From Trichuris trichiura (Eukaryota > Nematoda > Enoplea > Trichinellida > Trichuridae): a stretch of 64,000 bases of DNA. Of the stretch, positions 58,150-64,000 are shown in pieces (the stretch's first letter is position 1; every line of letters begins with the position of its first letter). Position numbers and translations under genes: made by a program. The notes beneath the pieces were generated by a model. The model saw only the letters and a program-made list of their open reading frames with translations, searched no databases and had not been told where the DNA came from. The stretch spans positions 3,906,001-3,970,000 of the forward strand of contig JBAJFE010000014.1 in the NCBI GenBank assembly GCA_037903355.1. Reading direction: 5' to 3'.

Positions 58150-58983
58150 ATGTATTGGAGTTGTCCAGTTTGTATCTTGTCGATTTATATGGCTGTCCAT
58201 ATGCTCTCAGAGTTTGGCTATACTAATGCATTAAAAGACACTTGTCTTTCGGATTCTGGAGTTATGGTTGATAGTTTCGATTTCAGCGGAACGCCAGAAG
58301 ATGACGTGTCAAATCCGAAATTTTTCAGACGAGATGCTAGGCGCGCTTGCGTTACTTCTGCACATTTTGATCGTAGAAACAATGAACATGCTCACGTAAT
58401 TGAAGCACTCCACGAGGAGTGCAACGCTAAGGTTCGCGACGCATTCTTGCTTGATTGGCCTTTCAATATGGATATATCCAAGCTGGGTTTTGATAAGCCT
58501 GGATCGCTTCGTTCAACAGATCGTTTTGTAAATGCTAGACATTTTACCAATTGCAGTGTTACCAGTGGAAATGAAGGCAGGCTTTTAAGTTGCGATATGC
58601 ACATTGGTTTCCAAAAGCATCCCACATATGAACGCATGCGTTGCAGTTACGTACTGGAAACGGATAAATGGAAGAGTGATCGCAAGCCTAAGAAGTGCGT
58701 AACTGGCGAACACATAGCACATCGGCTCATTAATTACGTTTCCACGTCTGATATATGTTTGCTGCACATCCTTGGTGATCCTAATGCAAGACAAGTAGTT
58801 GAATTTTTCAACTGCACAGGATTACCGAAAGATTCGTACTCTGGTCTCTGCGTATACCCTCCATTTAAATGCAATAGAATAAGAAAATTTTTCAAGAAAA
58901 AAAGAGTGTATTATGGATGTGATACTTGTGAAGATGGTAGGATAGGTGACTTTTGCCATAGATGTAAGTTGAACTCCTTTTAG
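58150..58983 (+). CDS. Putative secreted Cys-containing protein, unknown
   Basis: From ATG 58150 the frame gives 277 residues. The first 25 (MYWSCPVCILSIYMAVHMLS) resemble a signal peptide, followed by an acidic segment (SFDFSGTPEDDVSNP), a central part with NCSV and NCTG glycosylation sequons, and a Lys/Arg-rich C-terminus RKFFKKKRVYY ending in a paired-cysteine motif CDTC...FCHRC. No family recognised. The frame is open upstream to 58012, but the polypyrimidine-CAG at 58117 and the signal peptide favour the ATG at 58150. A GTAAGT donor-like site at 58962 could remove the last residues. Length without stops and the secretory features argue that it is real; it may be lineage-specific. Confidence 0.6.
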   Translation: MYWSCPVCILSIYMAVHMLSEFGYTNALKDTCLSDSGVMVDSFDFSGTPEDDVSNPKFFRRDARRACVTSAHFDRRNNEHAHVIEALHEECNAKVRDAFLLDWPFNMDISKLGFDKPGSLRSTDRFVNARHFTNCSVTSGNEGRLLSCDMHIGFQKHPTYERMRCSYVLETDKWKSDRKPKKCVTGEHIAHRLINYVSTSDICLLHILGDPNARQVVEFFNCTGLPKDSYSGLCVYPPFKCNRIRKFFKKKRVYYGCDTCEDGRIGDFCHRCKLNSF

Positions 58984-59501
58984 TGCACCCGTTCAAGCGT
59001 ACAGTTTTGTTACCTTACCACAGCATGATATTACAGCAAACTGCAACTTTTGAACGGTTCTGTATTTAATTCGGACATCCTAAAACAGTTAACGGTGTCT
59101 TTACGTTGCTATTTCACTGGTGGGGGATGGGATTTCAGAATTCATGCAGCCAGTAATATTATCGGCACTGCAGATAAATTTTCAGCCGTTGTGATATCCA
59201 GAAGCCTTAGCAGAAAATGCTTTTTTGTTAGCATTGAACGACAGAGGCGGCTAGTTATTAACTTGTGGAGACATATGCTAAAATAATCTTATTCTGAACG
59301 CTAGGTTCATAAAACTCAAAATTTATCCTTTTTATCTGGAGGACAGCTGTCTGACAGAGCGTTTGTTCAGACGATTTCCTTTAATTTTCGACATTGCCTC
59401 TGTCGATGGAGTTCGTTATCCACACACAGTGTTACGTAAAAGTATTAATAAATAAACTGTCTCACCAAGATCAAGTTACTTACTTTGCATGATTGGAAAA
59501 T
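58984..59501. other. Gene-free interval
   Basis: 3' flank of the secreted-protein candidate, up to the left end of the Tigger palindrome. Nothing recognised. Confidence 0.5.
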
Positions 59502-59866
59502 TACCGTATATTTCCACGCATAAGAACTCCCCCCTGCGTTAGCAAAGGATGGTAATGATTGGCCCAGCGACGATGACGCTCATTGCGCAAGTCTAGAGCA
59601 ACTCTGATTTGTCAGTTTTCCGTGAATGCTAATCGGCCATTCAATCGAAACTGTCTTGCCTAAAGTGCAACGCAAAAACTGATCAGCTGCTGCTTAGCGC
59701 GCGTTATAGAGCATTGCGTAGGCTACGAGAAATGAATTGTGTTGAATAGGTTTATTGAACGTCTATTACAACTGTTGCATGTAAAACACGAATGAAAAGA
59801 TCGTAAAAGCGGAAAGAAAGGATACATGACGCCGAAAACATTAAGTGCAGTGCCAAAACGGTAAAG

Positions 59867-61175
59867 CTAACAGTGCTGTTGGTCACTGTTTGGCATTTGG
59901 TCGTCCTCTGTATCTTCCAACAGGGCAGAAATGGAGCACTTTTGGAAAGACTTTATAACAGTTTCCGTTTTTACTTTGCTCCACGCCTTTATAACGAACT
60001 GGCACAGCAAGCTGAGCGATGGAACTCGCATTCGTCCGCTGGCTGTGCACGTCTTCTGCCCGTTCGTCATCCATTCTTTCCACTCTTCTCGCATGTAGCC
60101 TTTAAAGGGCTTGTTAATGCAGACGTCCAGCGGCTGCAGAACAGACTTAAGCCCACCAGGAATCACGGCTGTTTTTATTTTGCATTTGTTTAAATGTGAT
60201 TTTATTGCTTCAGCTACGTGACTTCGGAATGAGTCCCACACCAGTAAGCTTCTGCTGTTACTATGCCCAGGTCTTTTCCTCCAGATGTTGTCAATCCACA
60301 GTCTCACGCCCTGTTCATCCATCCAGCCTTTCTCATGAAAGTGGACAAAGGCGCCAGAAGGAAAATTCTCCTTTGGCATCCTTTTCCTCTTAAATATGAC
60401 CATGGGCTTCACTTTCATTCCATTAGCTAGGCACGACAGCACCACCGTGAAGTGAGTTCTTTTATGCCCAGTGCTCTTCGCTATGATCGACTTTGCACCT
60501 TTACTGTCCACGGTTCTATTGCCAATCATATCAAAAAATATTGGCGTCTCGTCCATATTGCCGATATTGCCCAATGGAAACTCATTCCCGTTTGTCAGAT
60601 CTTTGACATGCCTGGAAATACAATTTCTTTAGATAGGGTACAGTTTCATTTCTTCTGTGAAACATGGTTTCAACTTTTCCTTTAAGATCGCACGCTACGC
60701 TTCTTCAAAAAGCATACGTGTGAACTTACCGCCGGAAGTCACGCAGCTTATCCTCCAAATCCACAGGCATTTTCTGTGCAACTTTTGTCTTCTGTCTCAG
60801 GACCAGGTTCTTCCTTTTCATGAAACGGTTGCACCATGCCTGTGTTGCGGTGAAGCCGTAGGCTAAGTAAGGGTTGCGGTTGGCCCAGTTTGTCGCTTGA
60901 TCTCTCATGTCTTTCCTGGTGACGATACGGCCGCTCTGTCGCTGTTCTCTGTCCCATTCTGCCAAACCGTTCTCCAGTTCCGGCCACGAGGCGATGCCTG
61001 AGCGTCTTGCGCGTTGTTTCTTTGGAATCTTCTTCAGAGCCTCTTCCTGTTTCCTCCAATCTATCACCATCTTCCGGGTAACGCCATACTTTCTGGCCGC
61101 CTGTGCATTGTTGCTTTCTTTTGCGACCTTGACGTCTTCCAACTTGAATCCGGCTGTATAGCTTTTCCTTTTCAT
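59867..61175 (-). CDS. Tigger/pogo transposase, intact (left arm)
   Basis: Exons 61175-60730 and 60611-59867, joined in phase 2 through a 118-base intron (CGGCG/GTAAGT ... TTTCCAG/G), encode 396 residues with no internal stop. The N-terminus SYTAGFKLEDVKVAKESNN and AARKYGVTRKMVIDWR is a psq/CENP-B-type helix-turn-helix; the second DNA-binding half has LAYGFTATQAWCNRFMKR. The catalytic domain shows GNMDETPIFFDM (first Asp), LLVWDSFRSHV (second) and LQPLDVCINKPFK (third), 35 residues apart between the last two (DD35D). It would bind the element ends and cut and paste the DNA in the nucleus. This copy looks able to make a functional enzyme. Confidence 0.88.
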
Positions 61176-61608
61176 CGCTCACGTGCAGAATGCAATAAGT
61201 AAAACTGAAAAATTCTTTCGTTAAGGAAACTTATTCTTCCTTAGTCACATGGTTTTTTTAGTTGCTACTGAGAGAGTGATACAAAGCGACGCGCGATACG
61301 CGGAGACAAATTTAGACGAAACTGAGGAAAGCAAGTGTGTTCAAACTGTCCTAGTACACCATTGTTACGTACGAACCAACGAAGCACAGTCGTCCGCAGA
61401 AGCAACTTCATCCCACTTTAAGTGCCAAAGGTTAGGTAGCACCGCCTAATTTTTGCAAGCACAAAGCGAACGGAGACGTAAACTGTTCAACAGTTCGGCG
61501 AAAGGACAACAGATTTCATCCTCTTTGGTTACTATCAGCTAACATGTCACGTTACTCTTGTCTGTCTGATGCAGCAAAGGATGGGAAATCACAGCTCTTG
61601 ATGTTTAA

Positions 61609-61874
61609 TGATAACACGGCGTGACCTCTATCGATGATATCTGTAAGCTCAACCGATGACGGCTTCACGCTCAGTCGGTGGATGCTCCTTCACCTGTAAG
61701 TATGCGCAATGGCTGTTGAAGTTTGATGATAACGCTGCGTGACCTCTATCGATGATATCCGTAGGCTCAATTGATGACGGCTTCACGCTCAGTCGATGGG
61801 TGCTCCTGCAGCTGTAAGTTTGCGCAATGGCTGTTGAAGTTTCATGACAACGCTGCTTGACCTTTATCGAGGAT
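61609..61874 (+). repeat. 118-bp tandem repeats, left arm
   Basis: The unit starting TGATAACACGGCGTGACC at 61609 recurs at 61727 and, partially, at 61845: a period of 118 bp, about 2.3 copies. Each contains CTATCGATGATATC. It lies between the transposase 5' end and the palindrome centre. Confidence 0.85.
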
Positions 61875-61930
61875 GACTAAAGGCTCAGTTCTGAGCGGGC
61901 GCACAGTTCCCATCGATTCAGCTAACAATT
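61875..61930. other. Centre of the palindrome
   Basis: 56 bases that do not pair with each other, between the two arms. They include GAGCGGGCGCACAG and have no match elsewhere in the window. Confidence 0.8.
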
Positions 61931-62196
61931 ATCATTGATATAGGTCAAGCAGCGTTATCATGAAACTTCAACAGCCATTGCGCATACTTACAGCTGCAGG
62001 AGCACCCACCGACTGAGCGTGAAGCCGTCATCAATTGAGCCTACGGATATCATCGATAGAGGTCACGCAGCGTTATCATCAAACTTCAACAGCCATTGCG
62101 CATACTTACAGGTGAAGGAGCATCCACCGACTGAGCGTGAAGCCGTCATCGGTTGAGCTTACAGATATCATCGATAGAGGTCACGCCGTGTTATCA
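61931..62196 (-). repeat. 118-bp tandem repeats, right arm
   Basis: Mirror image of 61609-61874 with a few substitutions. Confidence 0.85.
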
Positions 62197-62629
62197 TTAA
62201 ACATCAAGAGCTGTGATTTCCCATCCTTTGCTGCATCAGACAGACAAGAGTAACGTGACATGTTAGCTGATAGTAACCAAAGAGGATGAAATCTGTTGTC
62301 CTTTCGCCGAACTGTTGAACAGTTTACGTCTCCGTTCGCTTTGTGCTTGCAAAAATTAGGCGGTGCTACCTAACCTTTGGCACTTAAAGTGGGATGAAGT
62401 TGCTTCTGCGGACGACTGTGCTTCGTTGGTTCGTACGTAACAATGGTGTACTAGGACAGTTTGAACACACTTGCTTTCCTCAGTTTCGTCTAAATTTGTC
62501 TCCGCGTATCGCGCGTCGCTTTGTATCACTCTCTCAGTAGCAACTAAAAAAACCATGTGACTAAGGAAGAATAAGTTTCCTTAACGAAAGAATTTTTCAG
62601 TTTTACTTATTGCATTCTGCACGTGAGCG

Positions 62630-63933
62630 ATAAAAAGGAAAAGCTATACAGCCGGATTCAAGTTGGAAGACGTCAAGGTCGCAAAAGAAAGCAACAATGC
62701 ACAGGCGGCCAGAAAGTATGGCGTTACCCGGAAGATGGTGATAGATTGGAGGAAACAGGAAGAGGCTCTGAAGAAGATGCCAAAGAAACAACGCGCAAGA
62801 CGCTCAGGCATCGCCTCGTGGCCGGAACTGGAGAACGGTTTGGCAGAATGGGACAGAGAACAGCGACAGAGCGGCCGTATCGTCACCAGGAAAGACATGA
62901 GAGATCAAGCGACAAACTGGGCCAACCGCAACCCTTACTTAGCCTACGGCTTCACCGCAACACAGGCATGGTGCAACCGTTTCATGAAAAGGAAGAACCT
63001 GGTCCTGAGACAGAAGACAAAAGTTGCACAGAAAATGCCTGTGGATTTGGAGGATAAGCTGCGTGACTTCCGGCGGTAAGTTCACACGTATGCTTTTTGA
63101 AGAAGCGTAGCGTGCGATCTTAAAGGAAAAGTTGAAACCATGTTTCACAGAAGAAATGAAACTGTACCCTATCTAAAGAAATTGTATTTCCAGGCATGTC
63201 AAAGGTCTGACAAACGGGAATGAGTTTCCATTGGGCAATATCGGCAATATGGACGAGACGCCAATATTTTTTGATATGATTGGCAATAGAACCGTGGACA
63301 GTAAAGGTGCAAAGTCGATCATAGCGAAGAGCACTGGGCATGAAAGAACTCACTTCACGGTGGTGCTGTCGTGCCTAGCTAATGGAATGAAAGTGAAGCC
63401 CATGGTCATATTTAAGAGGAAAAGGATGCCAAAGGATTCCTTCTGGCGCCTTTGTCCACTTTCATGAGAAAGGCTGGATGGATGAACAGGGCGTGAGACT
63501 GTGGATTGACAACATCTGGAGGAAAAGACCTGGGCATAGTAACAGCAGAAGCTTACTGGTGTGGGACTCATTCCGAAGTCACGTAGCTGAAGCAATAAAA
63601 TCACATTTAAACAAATGCAAAATAAAAACAGCCGTGATTCCTGGTGGGCTTAAGTCTGTTCTGCAGCCGCTGGACGTCTGCATTAACAAGCCCTTTAAAG
63701 GCTACATGCGAGAAGAGTGGAAAGAATGGATGACGAACGGGCAGAAGACGTGCACAGCCAGCGGACGAATGCGAGTTCCATCGCTCAGCTTGCTGTGCCA
63801 GTTCGTTATAGAGGCGTGGAGCAAAGTAAAAACGGAAACTGTTATAAAGTCTTTCCAAAAGTGCTCCATTTCTGCCCTGTTGGAAGATACAGAGGACGAC
63901 CAAATGCCAAACAGTGACCAACAGCACTGTTAG
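62630..63933 (+). pseudogene. Tigger/pogo transposase, broken copy (right arm)
   Basis: Inverted twin of the left-arm gene with the same exons (62630-63075 and 63194-63933). The start codon is ATA instead of ATG at 62630-62632, so translation could begin only at an internal Met near 62663. In exon 2 a 5-base deletion near 63430 shifts the frame and causes a stop at about 63467, before the second catalytic Asp. Amino-acid differences include Ile to Met, Asp to Gly, Lys to Glu (twice). The remaining frame from 63478 still shows the second and third Asp motifs. Confidence 0.88.
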
Positions 63934-64000
63934 CTTTACCGTTTTGGCACTGCACTTAATGTTTTCGGCGTCATGTATCCTTTCTTTCCGCTTTTACGAT

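Larger units (their letters stand above)
59502..64000. mobile_element. Giant palindromic double Tigger/pogo element
   Basis: Two inverted arms mirror each other: paired positions sum to 123805 (123800 beyond a 5-base deletion in the right arm). The arms run outward from a 56-base unpaired centre (61875-61930) to at least 59805 on the left and to the window edge at 64000 on the right. Each arm carries a spliced transposase facing outward, its 5' region and 118-bp tandem repeats. The left end shows TA followed by CCGTATATTTCCACGC (59502-59519), a likely terminal repeat. By symmetry the right end should lie about 300 bases beyond the window. I count about ten differences between arms over 2.1 kb. 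Confidence 0.88.

Noticed and set aside
59050..59286. 78-codon open frame downstream of the secreted protein
   Set aside because: No signal, motif or splice support.
1..64000. CRISPR arrays, bacterial operons, rRNA
   Set aside because: No evenly spaced short repeats with unique spacers, no Shine-Dalgarno-linked gene runs and no rRNA blocks; all genes are eukaryotic with spliceosomal introns.

Overview
The window is animal nuclear DNA. It carries spliced protein-coding genes with very short GT-AG introns (mostly 45-60 bases), orthologues of conserved eukaryotic proteins (SMC4, NOB1, MED7, ATE1, VPS72/YL1, TIM10, gamma-glutamyl hydrolase), and a dense load of Gypsy, BEL/Pao, Copia, Penelope-like (PLE) and Tigger/pogo elements. 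The tiny introns and the splice-acceptor-like sequences just upstream of many start codons suggest a nematode, possibly of the Trichuris/Trichinella group. That placement is inference and cannot be settled from the sequence alone.

Layout. 1-11.65 kb is a nested retroelement block: a broken Gypsy element on the plus strand (LTR end, primer site, RNase H, gag, protease, RT, then integrase and 3' LTR at 10.75-11.65 kb) is split by a PLE fragment and a BEL/Pao element on the minus strand, and the Pao element is itself split by a Copia element with both LTRs. 11.65-15.27 kb is gene-free with LTR remnants and hairpins. 15.28-16.85 kb holds gamma-glutamyl hydrolase and TIM10. 16.85-23.35 kb is repeat-rich (a 236-bp palindromic PLE derivative with a 15-bp target duplication, a solo-LTR candidate, a 1.18-kb internally deleted Tigger). 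A five-exon membrane-protein gene lies at 23.35-24.22 kb. 24.2-34.6 kb is mostly gene-poor, with a Jerky-like transposase pseudogene, PLE termini and one small Tyr/Pro-rich gene. SMC4 (about 23 exons, minus strand) fills 34.59-41.74 kb. NOB1 and MED7 are divergent at 44.03-46.61 kb. A 123-bp PLE scrap and a full-length but frameshifted PLE, each with a 13-bp target duplication, lie at 47.25-50.06 kb. ATE1 (50.29-51.71 kb) and VPS72 (52.75-53.93 kb) follow. A secreted-protein candidate is at 58.15-58.98 kb. From 59.50 kb to the window edge lies a very large palindrome made of two inverted, nearly identical Tigger/pogo units, the left with an intact spliced transposase and the right with a lost start codon and a frameshift.

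The host genes are housekeeping genes with no shared pathway: chromosome condensation (SMC4), chromatin remodelling (VPS72), transcription (MED7), 40S ribosome maturation (NOB1), N-end-rule arginylation (ATE1), mitochondrial import (TIM10) and folate turnover (GGH). The most unusual material is in the repeats. Recurrent hammerhead-ribozyme-like cores sit at the 3' ends of PLE copies, beside an inverted partial copy of the element terminus, and remain even in 123-bp and 236-bp insertions. The palindromic double Tigger is the second outstanding feature.
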